DNA from: Hyphomicrobiales bacterium
GTDB lineage: Bacteria; Pseudomonadota; Alphaproteobacteria; Rhizobiales; Beijerinckiaceae
Direction of reading: 5' to 3'
Assembly: GCA_004144595.1 (NCBI GenBank)
Contig: SEEM01000021.1
Coordinates: 1-52,938, forward strand
Length of the DNA: 52,938 nt
The notes under the pieces are model-generated. The model was not told the DNA's origin. It saw only the letters and a program-made list of their open reading frames with translations, and did not search any database. The translations under genes and the position numbers were made by a program. Shown piece after piece: positions 16,921-25,433 of the stretch (positions are counted from its first letter, which is position 1; every line of letters begins with the position of its first letter).

Positions 16921-18206
16921 CCCTCGATGCTTTCGAGGCCGCACCATTCGGCGACGAAGAGCGCCATGGCGCCGGTGATGCGCTTGACCGAAGCGAGGCT
17001 GACGCGCTCGTCGAAAGCGTGGATGTTCTCGCCCATCGGGCCGTAGCAGAGCGCCGGGATCTTGTCGTAGAGCGCGTGGACGCGGGTATCGAGATACGCC
17101 GCCGTCATGAAGCTCTTCAGCGGCTTGCCGAGCGCCGCCTCGTGGGCTCGGCCGAGCACGGCTTCCGCCTCGCTGCCGGGCTCCAGCACATAGCCCTCGG
17201 CCCAAAAGCCGTTGAATGTGACCTTCGGCGGGTTGTTCGCCAGGAAGGAGTCGCCCCGCGCGGCATCGCGGATGCAATCCTCGATGCGCTGTGCCGTCTC
17301 CTTCGCGGTGACGCCGGGATAGAGCCCGACGCGGCAGTCGACGCGGCACCAGCACGGCACGGAGGAGGCCCAGTCGCCGCCCTCGATCTTGCCGATGTTC
17401 AGGTTGATCGGATGCGGATCATTCTCGAAATGCTCGCGGCCGGCCTTCTCGAGATTGAACTGCTCCTCGAGCTTGCGCAGTGCCGCGACGACACGATAGG
17501 CGGCGTCGATCGCATTGGCACCTGTGCCCATCTCGCGGACATGGGCGGGGATGCCGCGTACCTCGAACTGGAACCAGAGCACGCCGGCATTGGCGCGCGC
17601 CAGCATCTCGTATTCCGGCTCCGGGATCAGCGCGGCCTCGGCGCGATAGCCACGCAGATGCGTCATCAGCGCGCCGTTGCCGGTCGATTCCTCCTCGACG
17701 ACGGATTCGACATAGACCGTTGCCGCCGGCTGCATGCCGATGCGGCGCAGAGCATCGAGGCAGAAGAGATTGGCGGCTGAGCCGGCCTTCATGTCGGCGC
17801 TGCCGCGGCCGTACATCCAGTCGCCCTCGATCACCGGATCGAAGGGTGCGTGCTTCCATTGATCGACGGGGCCGGCCGGGACGACATCGACATGGGCCTG
17901 CAGGATCAGCGAACGGCCCTTCTCCTCGCGGGGTCGGTGGATGCCGACGACGATCGGGGCTTCGGAATGCGTGTCGGAGAAGGGCGCGCCACCGGGATGG
18001 GCCGCAATCGCCTCCCTGTCCATGGCGAAGCGGTCCATGGTGAAGCCGCGCTGCTTCATCGCCCGGAAGATGAAATCCTGGACCGTGTGCTCCTGCCCCC
18101 GGGTCGAGGCGAAGCGGATCAGCTCCTGCGTATAGGCGACCTGCTCGTCGAAGCCTGCTTCGACGGCGGCGAGGATATTGTCGCGCAAAGCGGGATCGAG
18201 AGGCAT
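16917..18206 (-). CDS. M20-family metallopeptidase (ArgE/DapE-like)
   Basis: A 429-residue cytoplasmic di-zinc hydrolase. Metal ligands are visible in LQAHVDVVPAG, YGRGSADMKAG and VVEEEST. The dimerisation domain follows around residues 200-310, and the late His in ENIHAFDE is present. Family members cleave N-acyl amino acids or small peptides. It lies 128 bases after the double ATPase gene, with a palindromic repeat in the gap, so it probably processes what the ABC importer brings in. Confidence 0.88.
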   Translation of the reverse strand: MPLDPALRDNILAAVEAGFDEQVAYTQELIRFASTRGQEHTVQDFIFRAMKQRGFTMDRFAMDREAIAAHPGGAPFSDTHSEAPIVVGIHRPREEKGRSLILQAHVDVVPAGPVDQWKHAPFDPVIEGDWMYGRGSADMKAGSAANLFCLDALRRIGMQPAATVYVESVVEEESTGNGALMTHLRGYRAEAALIPEPEYEMLARANAGVLWFQFEVRGIPAHVREMGTGANAIDAAYRVVAALRKLEEQFNLEKAGREHFENDPHPINLNIGKIEGGDWASSVPCWCRVDCRVGLYPGVTAKETAQRIEDCIRDAARGDSFLANNPPKVTFNGFWAEGYVLEPGSEAEAVLGRAHEAALGKPLKSFMTAAYLDTRVHALYDKIPALCYGPMGENIHAFDERVSLASVKRITGAMALFVAEWCGLESIEG

Positions 18207-18231
18207 GGCGGGTCTCCTTTAGGCCAAATCC

Positions 18232-18318
18232 GTCATGCTCGGCCTTGTGCCGAGCATCCACGTCTTGCGACATGGAAGAAGGGAAAGCGTGGATGGTCGG
18301 GGCAAGCCCGACCATGAC
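18232..18318. repeat. Palindromic intergenic repeat, family 1, copy R1
   Basis: Boundaries GTCATGCTCGG...CCATGAC. It contains stem GCTCGGC/GCCGAGC, a second pair ATCCACG/CGTGGAT, and a third stem GGTCGGG/GCCCGACC-like, nested in outer arms GTCATG/CATGAC. Copies R2 and R3 follow the same plan in the same orientation. Confidence 0.8.
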
Positions 18319-18334
18319 GCGGAACGCTTCCCTA

Positions 18335-19942
18335 TTAGTGCCCGAAGCGCCCGCCGCCCGGCACCGCCGCCAGCAGCTGCCGCGTATACGCGTGCTGCGG
18401 GTCGGCGAAGATCGCGGCGGTCGGCCCAGTCTCGACAATGCGCCCGCGCTGCATCACCGCGATGCGGTCGCAGATCTGCGCGGCGACGCGCAGATCATGC
18501 GTGACGAACAGGATGGCGAGGCCGAGCCGCGCCTGGATATCCTTGATAAGCTTGAGGATCTGAGCCTGCACGGAGACGTCGAGCGCCGAGACCGCCTCGT
18601 CCGCGACCAGCACATCCGGTTCGAGCGCAAGGGCCCGGGCAATCCCGACGCGCTGCCGCTGGCCGCCCGAGAACTCATGCGGATAGCGGTCGATGGCATT
18701 GGCGGAGAGGCCGACGAGCTCCAGCAGCTCCCTCGCCCGCGCCAAGGCCTCCTTGCGCGGCGTGCCATGGGCGACAGGGCCGTCCGAGATGATGCGGCCC
18801 ACCGTCTGGCGCGGGTTGAGCGAAGCGAAAGGGTCCTGGAAGACCATCTGGATGCGCTTGCGCTGGCGGCGCAGTTCGGCCGGCTTCAATTCGGAGAGGA
18901 CGAGATCGCCGAGCGCGATGCGGCCGCGATCGGGCTCGATCAGGCGCAGGCAGCAGCGCCCGACCGTCGACTTGCCCGAGCCGGATTCGCCGACAAGGCC
19001 GAGCGTCTCGCCCCGGACGAGCGCGAATGAGATGTCGTCGGCCGCCTTGACCTCGCGCGCAACGCCGAAGAGCGAGCGCTTGCGATAGGTCTTGCCGAGC
19101 CCCTCGACGCTGATCACTGGCGCGGTATCCGGCAGCGGCGGCAATTGCGCGGGCGTCAGAGACGGCACCGCGGCGAGCAGCTTCCGGGTGTAGGGATGGA
19201 CTGGCGAGCCGAGCACCTGGTCGGCCGTGCCCTCCTCGACCAGCACGCCCTTCTCCAGAACGGCGATGCGGTCCGCGATCTCGGCGACAACGCCCATGTC
19301 ATGGGTGATGAAGAGCACGGCCGTGCCGTGGCGATGGCGCAGGTTGTCGATGAGCTTGAGGATCTGCGCCTGCGTGGTGACGTCGAGCGCGGTGGTCGGC
19401 TCGTCGGCGATCAGGAGCTTGGGTTCGAGCGCGAGCGCCATCGCGATCATCACCCGCTGGCGCTGGCCGCCGGAGAGCTCGTGCGGATAGGCCTTCGCAA
19501 GGCGCGGCGGATCGGGCAGGCCGACCTCGGTCAGGAGCTCGATGGCGCGGGCGCGCCGCGTCGCCCTGTCGTGCAGGCGATGCGCCTCGAAGGTCTCGAC
19601 GATCTGGTCGGAGATGCGCATGACCGGATTGAGCGAGGTCATCGGCTCCTGGAAGATCATGCCGGCCTCGCGGCCGCGCACCTCCTGCATCGCCTGCTCG
19701 TCCAGCTTCAGGATGTCGCGCCCGGCGAGCTTGATGGAACCTGCGACCGGCTTCACCGCCTTGGGCAAAAGCCCCATCACGGCATGGGCGATCATGGACT
19801 TGCCGGAACCGGATTCGCCGACGACGCAGAGCGTCTCGCCCGGCTGGATGGCGAGCGTGACTTTCTCGACCGCGTTGGCGCGATCGGCCATCGCCGGCAA
19901 TGCCAGCGTCAGGCCTTCGATGGAGAGCGCGGGAGCGGTCAT
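18335..19942 (-). CDS. Peptide ABC importer, fused double ATPase (DppD-DppF type)
   Basis: 535 residues with two complete ATP-binding domains. Each has Walker A (GESGSGKS), signature (LSGGQRQR in the first, FSGGQRQR in the second) and Walker B (LLIADEPTTALD, VLVADEAVSALD). Both end with the oligopeptide-type tail (HPYTRKLLAAVP, HAYTRQLLAAVP). The fusion powers uptake through the two permeases encoded upstream. The ATG overlaps the permease stop as ATGA, which fixes the start. The ligand could be di- or oligopeptides or opine-like compounds. Confidence 0.92.
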   Translation of the reverse strand: MTAPALSIEGLTLALPAMADRANAVEKVTLAIQPGETLCVVGESGSGKSMIAHAVMGLLPKAVKPVAGSIKLAGRDILKLDEQAMQEVRGREAGMIFQEPMTSLNPVMRISDQIVETFEAHRLHDRATRRARAIELLTEVGLPDPPRLAKAYPHELSGGQRQRVMIAMALALEPKLLIADEPTTALDVTTQAQILKLIDNLRHRHGTAVLFITHDMGVVAEIADRIAVLEKGVLVEEGTADQVLGSPVHPYTRKLLAAVPSLTPAQLPPLPDTAPVISVEGLGKTYRKRSLFGVAREVKAADDISFALVRGETLGLVGESGSGKSTVGRCCLRLIEPDRGRIALGDLVLSELKPAELRRQRKRIQMVFQDPFASLNPRQTVGRIISDGPVAHGTPRKEALARARELLELVGLSANAIDRYPHEFSGGQRQRVGIARALALEPDVLVADEAVSALDVSVQAQILKLIKDIQARLGLAILFVTHDLRVAAQICDRIAVMQRGRIVETGPTAAIFADPQHAYTRQLLAAVPGGGRFGH

Positions 19943-20775
19943 TCGCGCCCCCTCGCGAGACGCGGGTTCAGGGCGTCGTTCAGCCCCTCGCCCGCGAGAT
20001 TGAGCGCGAGCACCGTCAGGAAGATCGCGATGCCGGGGAAGAACGAGATCCACCAGGCATCGAGCAGGCGCGTGCGGCCGGCGCCGACCATGTAGCCCCA
20101 GCTCATCAGGTTGGGATCGCCGAGGCCAAGGAAGGAGAGCGAGGATTCCAGCAGGATCGCCGAGCCGATCATCAGCGAGCCCATCACGATGATCGGCGCG
20201 ATGGTGTTGGGCAGGACCTGGCTGAAGATGATCCGCGGCGTCGACTGCCCGATGGTGACGGCCGCCTGGACATATTCGCGCGATTTGAGCGAGAGCACTT
20301 CCCCTCGCACCAGCCGCGCGACCGGCGGCCAGCTGACGACCCCGATCGCGAGCACGATCGAGCCGAGCTGCGGCTGGAGGATCGCGACCAGCACGATGGC
20401 GAGCGCGAAGGACGGGATGGTCTGGAAGAACTCGGTAAAGCGCATCAGTGCGTCGTCAACGAAGCCGCCGGCATAGCCGGCCATCGCTCCAAGCGGCACG
20501 CCGATCACCAGCGCGACCAGGGTCGAAACCACGCCGATCATCAGCGAGACGCGGGCGCCGTGGACGAGGCCGGAGGCGAGGTTGCGGCCGAGCGTGTCGG
20601 TGCCGAGCAGAAAACGCTCATTGACGAAGGGCGCAAGGAAGGGCCTGGCCACCGTGCGCCATGGCGATTGCGGATAGAGTGTCGGCGCCAGGATCGCGAA
20701 GGCGATGACGGCGAGCAGAATCAGGATGCCGATAACGGCGCCGCGGTTGCGGGCGAAGCGCTTGACGAAGTTCAT
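19939..20775 (-). CDS. Peptide ABC importer permease, DppC type
   Basis: 278 residues with six predicted membrane helices, the N-terminal OppC-type segment (RNRGAVIGILILLAVIAFA) and the ABC permease EAA loop (REYVQAAVTIGQSTPRIIF). GTDTLGRNLASGL is the family signature after the first helix. GGAGG lies 7 bases before its ATG; both fall in or beside a 16-bp sequence duplicated 140 bp away at the end of the preceding permease gene. Confidence 0.9.
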   Translation of the reverse strand: MNFVKRFARNRGAVIGILILLAVIAFAILAPTLYPQSPWRTVARPFLAPFVNERFLLGTDTLGRNLASGLVHGARVSLMIGVVSTLVALVIGVPLGAMAGYAGGFVDDALMRFTEFFQTIPSFALAIVLVAILQPQLGSIVLAIGVVSWPPVARLVRGEVLSLKSREYVQAAVTIGQSTPRIIFSQVLPNTIAPIIVMGSLMIGSAILLESSLSFLGLGDPNLMSWGYMVGAGRTRLLDAWWISFFPGIAIFLTVLALNLAGEGLNDALNPRLARGRE

Positions 20776-20926
20776 GCGTGCGCCTCCGGCATTATGACGC
20801 GCTCGACGTCATGCTCGCCCTTGCGGCGAGCATCCACGTCTTGAACACAGCCTTCGGCCAGCGAAGACGTGGATAGCCGGGACAAGCCCGACCATGACCG
20901 GAAGGGCATTTTCATGCGTGCGCCTC
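20771..20926. repeat. Exact 16-bp direct repeat flanking repeat R2
   Basis: The 16 bases at 20771-20786 recur exactly at 20911-20926 (TTCATGCGTGCGCCTC). The first copy spans the start and Shine-Dalgarno of the dppC-like gene; the second spans the stop of the dppB-like gene. On the minus strand each copy reads ...GCATGA, so collapsing them gives a classic ATGA stop/start overlap. The 124 bases between contain repeat R2. Confidence 0.85.
20808..20898. repeat. Palindromic intergenic repeat, family 1, copy R2
   Basis: Stem GCTCGCC/GGCGAGC near the left end, the pair ATCCACGTCTT (20832-20842) / AAGACGTGGAT, and CCGGGaCAAGcCCG near the right end, inside outer arms GTCATG/CATGAC. It lies between the two permease genes and is bracketed by the 16-bp duplication. 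Confidence 0.85.
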
Positions 20927-21889
20927 GATGCGCGGATCAACGATCCGGTAGACCAGATCGGTCGCGATGTTGAAGCAGACGACCATCGCCGAGGAGATGA
21001 AGAAGACGCCGAGCAGCACGGAATAGTCGCGCTGGACCAGCGCATCGAACATCAGCCGGCCGATGCCGGGCCAGGCGAAGACGGTCTCGGTCAGGACGGC
21101 GCCGCCGACGAGCTGGCCGGCCTGCAGGCCGGCCAGCGTCACGACGGGCAGGATGGCGTTGCGGGCGACATGCCGGCGCCAGACTCTGGCCTGCGAGACG
21201 CCCTTGGCGCGCGCGGTCTTGACGAAATCGGCGCCCGCCACCTCCAGCATCGATGCCCGCATCATCCGGGCATAGAGCGCGGTGAAGAACAAGCCGAGCG
21301 TCAGCGCGGGCAGGATCAAGTGATGGGCGATGTCGAGCGCCCGCGCCAGGCCGGTATAGTTCGCGCCGATGGTCTCGTAGCCGACATTGGGCACGAGCCC
21401 GAGCTTCAGCGCGAAGACGATCTGGCTCATCAGCGCGATCCAGAACAGCGGCGTCGCGTAGAAGGCAAGCGCCAGCGTGGTGATCAGGCTGTCGGACCAT
21501 TTGCCGGCGCGGCGCGCGGCGAGCGCGCCCATCGCCGTGCCGACGACGAGCGAGACGATGAAGGCCGCGCCGGTCAAAAGCAGCGTCGCCGGAAGGCGCT
21601 CCATGATCAGGCTCAGCACCGGCTGCTGCTGGCGATAGCTGAAGCCGAGATCGAAGGTGAGATAGCCCTTCAGATAGATCCAGAGCTGGGTCAGGAAGGG
21701 CTGGTCGAGGCCGAAGCGGGCCCGCAATTGTTCGAGTAGTTGCGCATCGGCGGCGCCGGCCTCCCCCGCGAGAACCTGCGCGGGATCGCCCGGCGCCGCC
21801 CGGATCAGCAGGAAATTCAGCACCGCAATCGCGAAGAGGACGATGATCCCCTTGACGAGCCGGCCTGCGAGGAATTGCGCGAGGTTCAT
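20912..21889 (-). CDS. Peptide ABC importer permease, DppB type
   Basis: 325 residues with six membrane helices. The N-terminus (FLAGRLVKGIIVLFAIAVLNF, in part) and RAAPGDPA are typical of DppB/OppB, and the EAA loop is visible (ADFVKTARAKGVSQARVW). A long periplasmic loop lies at about 30-95. It pairs with the DppC-type protein to form the transport channel. It follows the binding-protein gene by 164 bases, a gap filled by repeat R3. Confidence 0.9.
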   Translation of the reverse strand: MNLAQFLAGRLVKGIIVLFAIAVLNFLLIRAAPGDPAQVLAGEAGAADAQLLEQLRARFGLDQPFLTQLWIYLKGYLTFDLGFSYRQQQPVLSLIMERLPATLLLTGAAFIVSLVVGTAMGALAARRAGKWSDSLITTLALAFYATPLFWIALMSQIVFALKLGLVPNVGYETIGANYTGLARALDIAHHLILPALTLGLFFTALYARMMRASMLEVAGADFVKTARAKGVSQARVWRRHVARNAILPVVTLAGLQAGQLVGGAVLTETVFAWPGIGRLMFDALVQRDYSVLLGVFFISSAMVVCFNIATDLVYRIVDPRIEAHA

Positions 21890-21921
21890 CCGATCCTGTT
21901 CCCGATGACGAGGCTTCCATC

Positions 21922-22011
21922 GTCATGCTCGCCCCTGTGGCGAGCATCCGCGTCTGGGCACGGTCTTCAGCAAAGAAAGACGTGGATGGCCGGGACAAGC
22001 CCGACCATGAC
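21922..22011. repeat. Palindromic intergenic repeat, family 1, copy R3
   Basis: Same layout as R1 and R2: GTCATGCTCGCC...GGCGAGCAT, then AAGACGTGGAT and GGCCGGGACAAGCCCGACC ending in ATGAC. It sits between the permease start and the binding-protein stop. I see no target duplication here. Confidence 0.82.
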
Positions 22012-22053
22012 GAGAGCGGCGTAGGCGCTTTGTCCGGAGCCGATCGAGCCGCC

Positions 22054-23625
22054 TTATTCCTTCCAGGCGTCGCGGAAGCCGTCGTCGACGCCGATGCCGG
22101 TTGTGACGAGGTTCTTGACGTTGCAGCGGTAGATGGTCGGGAAGTCCATCTCCAGCAGCCAGAGCACCGGCACCTCTTCGGCCAGGAGCTTCTGGACCTT
22201 GGTGTAGAGCTCCTGGCGATCGTTGTCTGTCGGTGCAATCGCCGCCGCTGCGAAGAGCTTGTCGACCTCGGGGTTCACATAGGCCCCCTGGTTGCCGAAC
22301 GGGTTGCCCTTCACGATGTTGGTCGAGATGTAGTTTCGGGCCACGCCGATGGCGGGGTCGCCGAGCTGATAGAGGAAGTTGAAGGTCAGGTCGAAATCGC
22401 CGTTCGACGCCTTCTGCGTCCAGCCTGGCACGTCGGTGGTCTCGATGGCGACATTGATGCCGGCGTCGGTGAAGTTCTGCTTGATCGCCTCGGCCCAGCG
22501 GCTCCAAGTCTCGCCGTATGGGAGGGCCAGTATCTTCAGCGGCTCGCCCTTGTAGCCGGAGGCCTTGATGAGCTCCTTCGCCTTGGCGACGTCATAGCTG
22601 TATTTCGGCACATCGGCCGAATAGAACCTCGTCTTGGACGAGATCGGCCCGGTTGGCAGCTTGCCGAGGCCGTCCCAGACGACATCCTTCCCGAACTCGC
22701 GGTCGATCGCGTACATCATGCCCTGGCGGAACTGCTTGCTGGCGAGAGGGCCGCCCTTGGCAATGTTGACGGTGAGCCAGGCATGGGGAGCGAACATCTC
22801 CCAGCCCTTGGTCGTCACACAGGTATTGGGCAGTTTGGCGAGGCGCTTGACGTCGTAGACATCGACAGAGCCGCCGGTCAGGACGTCGACCTTGCCCGTC
22901 TCATAGGCAACGGCGCGGGCCGCTGCATCGGGAATGATCTGCCAGTAGATCTCGTCGAGGTTGGGCCTGTCCTTCAGCCAATAATCCCCGTTCTTGACGA
23001 GGTGGATATAGGAGCCCTTTTTCCATTCCTTGAACTTGAACGGGCCGGTGCCGATCGGGGTATTGTTGGCGGGGTTGGCGCGGTAATCCGTGCCGTCGTA
23101 GATGTGCTTCGGGATCATCGGCGCGGACGCAACTTCCTGCGTCATGATCATCGGGCCGAAAGGCTGCTTCAGCGAGATCCTCACGGTGAGATCGTCGACC
23201 TTCTCGATTTTCTCGACCTGGGCGCTGACGGTCGGGCGCCAGCGCGGGTGCACCTCGCGCAGGAACTTGTCGAGGCTGAAGACGACGTCGTCGGCCGTGA
23301 ACGGCTTGCCGTCATGCCACTTGACGTTTTCCTGAAGCTTGAAGGTGTAGGTCTTGGCGTCCGGCGAGATTTCCCAGCTCTTGGCGAGCGAGGGCTGCGG
23401 CTCGAGCTTCTCGTTATAGCGCAGCAGCGACTCGTAGATGTTGCCGGCGACCATGTTGGTCGGGCCGTTCTGGTTCAGGCCCTGCATCAGCATCGGCGGC
23501 TCAGGCTGGACGACAACATGGACCGTGCCGCCCTTTTTCGGTTCCTGGGCTTGCGCCATGCCCAGCGCCAGCATCGAAGCCGCCAGCGCCAAACCGAATT
23601 TCGAACCCGTAGTCTTCCCCGTCAT
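22054..23625 (-). CDS. Peptide ABC importer substrate-binding protein (SBP family 5)
   Basis: 523 residues. Signal peptide at 1-26 (cleavage after AQA). The family-5 fold follows: LLRYNEKLEPQPSLAKSW, YTFKLQENVKWHDGKPFTA and later YAIDREFGKDVVW. It captures the peptide or opine in the periplasm and delivers it to the permeases. The start is fixed by GGGGGA 8 bases upstream and by the signal peptide. It is the first gene of an operon that continues with both permeases, the double ATPase, the peptidase, the exporter and the ankyrin protein. Confidence 0.92.
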   Translation of the reverse strand: MTGKTTGSKFGLALAASMLALGMAQAQEPKKGGTVHVVVQPEPPMLMQGLNQNGPTNMVAGNIYESLLRYNEKLEPQPSLAKSWEISPDAKTYTFKLQENVKWHDGKPFTADDVVFSLDKFLREVHPRWRPTVSAQVEKIEKVDDLTVRISLKQPFGPMIMTQEVASAPMIPKHIYDGTDYRANPANNTPIGTGPFKFKEWKKGSYIHLVKNGDYWLKDRPNLDEIYWQIIPDAAARAVAYETGKVDVLTGGSVDVYDVKRLAKLPNTCVTTKGWEMFAPHAWLTVNIAKGGPLASKQFRQGMMYAIDREFGKDVVWDGLGKLPTGPISSKTRFYSADVPKYSYDVAKAKELIKASGYKGEPLKILALPYGETWSRWAEAIKQNFTDAGINVAIETTDVPGWTQKASNGDFDLTFNFLYQLGDPAIGVARNYISTNIVKGNPFGNQGAYVNPEVDKLFAAAAIAPTDNDRQELYTKVQKLLAEEVPVLWLLEMDFPTIYRCNVKNLVTTGIGVDDGFRDAWKE

Positions 23626-23749
23626 CTGCCTGTTCCCCCGTCTCGTATCGAGATCGTATCGTTTGAAGCGGACCCGTTCGGATCGCTCGGTGCCATCGCA
23701 CCCGATCACGCGTCTCTTGGCAAGCGCCGCGCCAACCCCGCCGCGCCCT

Positions 23750-24544
23750 TCAGCGTGCCATGCCCGCAAGAGCATCGCGCATCGAAGCGCTGGAGATGCC
23801 GAACAGCCCGCCATAATGCGTCTCAAGATCGCTGATCACGAACATCACTGTGGAGATCGAGACGATGCCGATCGCCAGCACGATCGCCGCGAGGCGTCGA
23901 CGCGGAATCTGCAAGCCAAAGCTCAGGAAGACCAGCATCAGCCAGAAGGTCATGACACTGGTGAACAGCGGCGAGACCGGGCCGCGCACATCCTCGATCA
24001 CGGCCCAGCGCCGCTGCTGAACCTGGAGATAGACCGCCCGGCATTCGGCCGCGATATTGGCGTGGAGCGTATCGCCCGGGGCCAGGCCATTGATCGCCCG
24101 ACCGACGCGCGCGATCAGCGCACCCAGCGCGGGATCAGCGCCTTCGCGCGCCATGGCGGCGGTGTTGGGGTAGGAGGCTCCGGCGGGCCTCTGCTCCCCG
24201 GGCCAGGTGCTGGCGATCACGCCCGCGGTATAGCTGCGCAGGTCGAGCCGGATCGGATCAGCTCCGGCGCCATAGCCGCGCAGGCATTCGTCGAGCTGGG
24301 CGAGCTGGGAAGCATCGGCATTGCGATCGCGGTAGGCCGTGTCGAAGGCCCCCTTCACGCTGGATAGCTGCAGGCTCAGCACCAGCGCGGCAAAAGTCAC
24401 GAGCAGGCTCGTCACCAGCCGGATGGCCTCCAGGGTGTGTTCCGAAAGATGCTCCTCGGACAGCCAGCCGCGCAGCTTGACCCCAAAGACGGCGCTGCCG
24501 CTCAGCAAGGCGCAGAAGATGAAGGCTGCCAGCGTCTCGGCCAT
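23750..24544 (-). CDS. DUF4239 (bestrophin-like) membrane protein
   Basis: 264 residues with two hydrophobic segments at the N-terminus (about 3-20 and 43-62) and two at the C-terminus (about 195-240) around a soluble middle, the DUF4239 layout. ALVLSLQLSSVKGAFDTAYRD matches the family region after helix two. Function is unknown; a channel-like role has been suggested from weak bestrophin similarity. Start is uncertain: another ATG lies 39 bases upstream, and neither has a strong ribosome-binding site. Confidence 0.72.
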   Translation of the reverse strand: MAETLAAFIFCALLSGSAVFGVKLRGWLSEEHLSEHTLEAIRLVTSLLVTFAALVLSLQLSSVKGAFDTAYRDRNADASQLAQLDECLRGYGAGADPIRLDLRSYTAGVIASTWPGEQRPAGASYPNTAAMAREGADPALGALIARVGRAINGLAPGDTLHANIAAECRAVYLQVQQRRWAVIEDVRGPVSPLFTSVMTFWLMLVFLSFGLQIPRRRLAAIVLAIGIVSISTVMFVISDLETHYGGLFGISSASMRDALAGMAR

Positions 24545-24636
24545 GGTCGCGATCGTTTCCGGACAGGCGCGGGGCTTCCGCATACCGGTCCAGATGGGCG
24601 TGGGATGGCTGACGCTGTCAACAGTTGCGGCGGACT

Positions 24637-25257
24637 CTAGCGGATATCCTCGACATAGGTCGCGACGAAGCGGACGAGCTCGCTCTGCCGGGCCGTGCCG
24701 GTCTTGGCGAAGAGACGCTGGAGATGGGTCCTTGCCGTGGTCGGCGCGATGCCCAGCCGCTTGGCCGCGATGATCGTGTCGAGCCCCTCGACCATCAAAA
24801 CGAGCATGCGTTCCTCGGTCGGCGTCAGCCCGCAGGCCTCGCCGACCCGGGCGATGTTGCGATCGATCGCGCTTTCGGGGTCATCGATCGTCAGGACGAA
24901 CAACCCGATGCTCGCCAGGTGGACGGCGTCGACCGCGATCTGCCGGCCGTTGCGCAGCACCAGCGGCAGCCGCGTCTCGCCGGCGACGCTGCCATTGCGG
25001 CAGCGCTTCAGCCAGACCTGCAGCCGCGCCATGAAGTCCTTGTCGCTGGCGGTGAAGCGGTCCAGTCCACCGAGCCCGTCGCGGGCGAGCGCCGCAGCGC
25101 CGCGATTGCCGAAGCGCTGGTTCAGCTCGGCATCGATGACGAAAACCGGCCTGGAGGCCCGCCCGAAGGCATCGGAAGGCGCATCATGCCGCGGGGGGAA
25201 CGGGGTGTAGCTCGCCCTGCCGACCATCGAGACGTGAAGCGACATCGCATTGTCCAT
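24637..25257 (-). CDS. LuxR-type (GerE helix-turn-helix) regulator
   Basis: About 206 residues. The C-terminal 65 residues are a GerE-type helix-turn-helix (CGLTPTEERMLVLMVEGLD, TTARTHLQRLFAKTGTARQSELV). The N-terminal part looks like a degenerate PAS fold (PVFVIDAELNQRFGNRGA). No receiver or autoinducer domain is evident. The helix-turn-helix resembles that of the regulator at 27326, and both genes have a similar 20-bp motif upstream. The start could also be the ATG 12 bases downstream. Confidence 0.78.
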   Translation of the reverse strand: MDNAMSLHVSMVGRASYTPFPPRHDAPSDAFGRASRPVFVIDAELNQRFGNRGAAALARDGLGGLDRFTASDKDFMARLQVWLKRCRNGSVAGETRLPLVLRNGRQIAVDAVHLASIGLFVLTIDDPESAIDRNIARVGEACGLTPTEERMLVLMVEGLDTIIAAKRLGIAPTTARTHLQRLFAKTGTARQSELVRFVATYVEDIR

Positions 25258-25372
25258 CCCTGCAATCAACGGATCGCTGCGCCGTGTCCCGGCGGAACCA
25301 AAGGCCGGCCGGAAGCAGCTCCGTTTCTCTTGGTCGCGGCGAGCCGCGAGCAGGTTCAAAGCGGTCTTCGAT

Positions 25373-25392
25373 TTTGGACTGCTATTGGATAT
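25373..25392. promoter_or_regulatory. TTGGA-N6-TTGGA motif upstream of the first LuxR gene
   Basis: A 20-bp stretch with TTGGA repeated at an 11-bp interval lies in the gap before the LuxR gene at 24637-25257, about 115 bases from its ATG. Sixteen of twenty positions match the stretch at 27230-27249. Candidate regulator-binding site; orientation relative to the gene differs between the two. Confidence 0.35.
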
Positions 25393-25433
25393 CGAATCCG
25401 GACGCCTGCGGCGGCCTGCTCTACCGCAGGCTG

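Noticed and set aside
16036..17355. 439-codon frame that extends the EamA gene upstream
   Set aside because: The upstream part is out-of-frame peptidase sequence; the GTGA overlap gives the true start.
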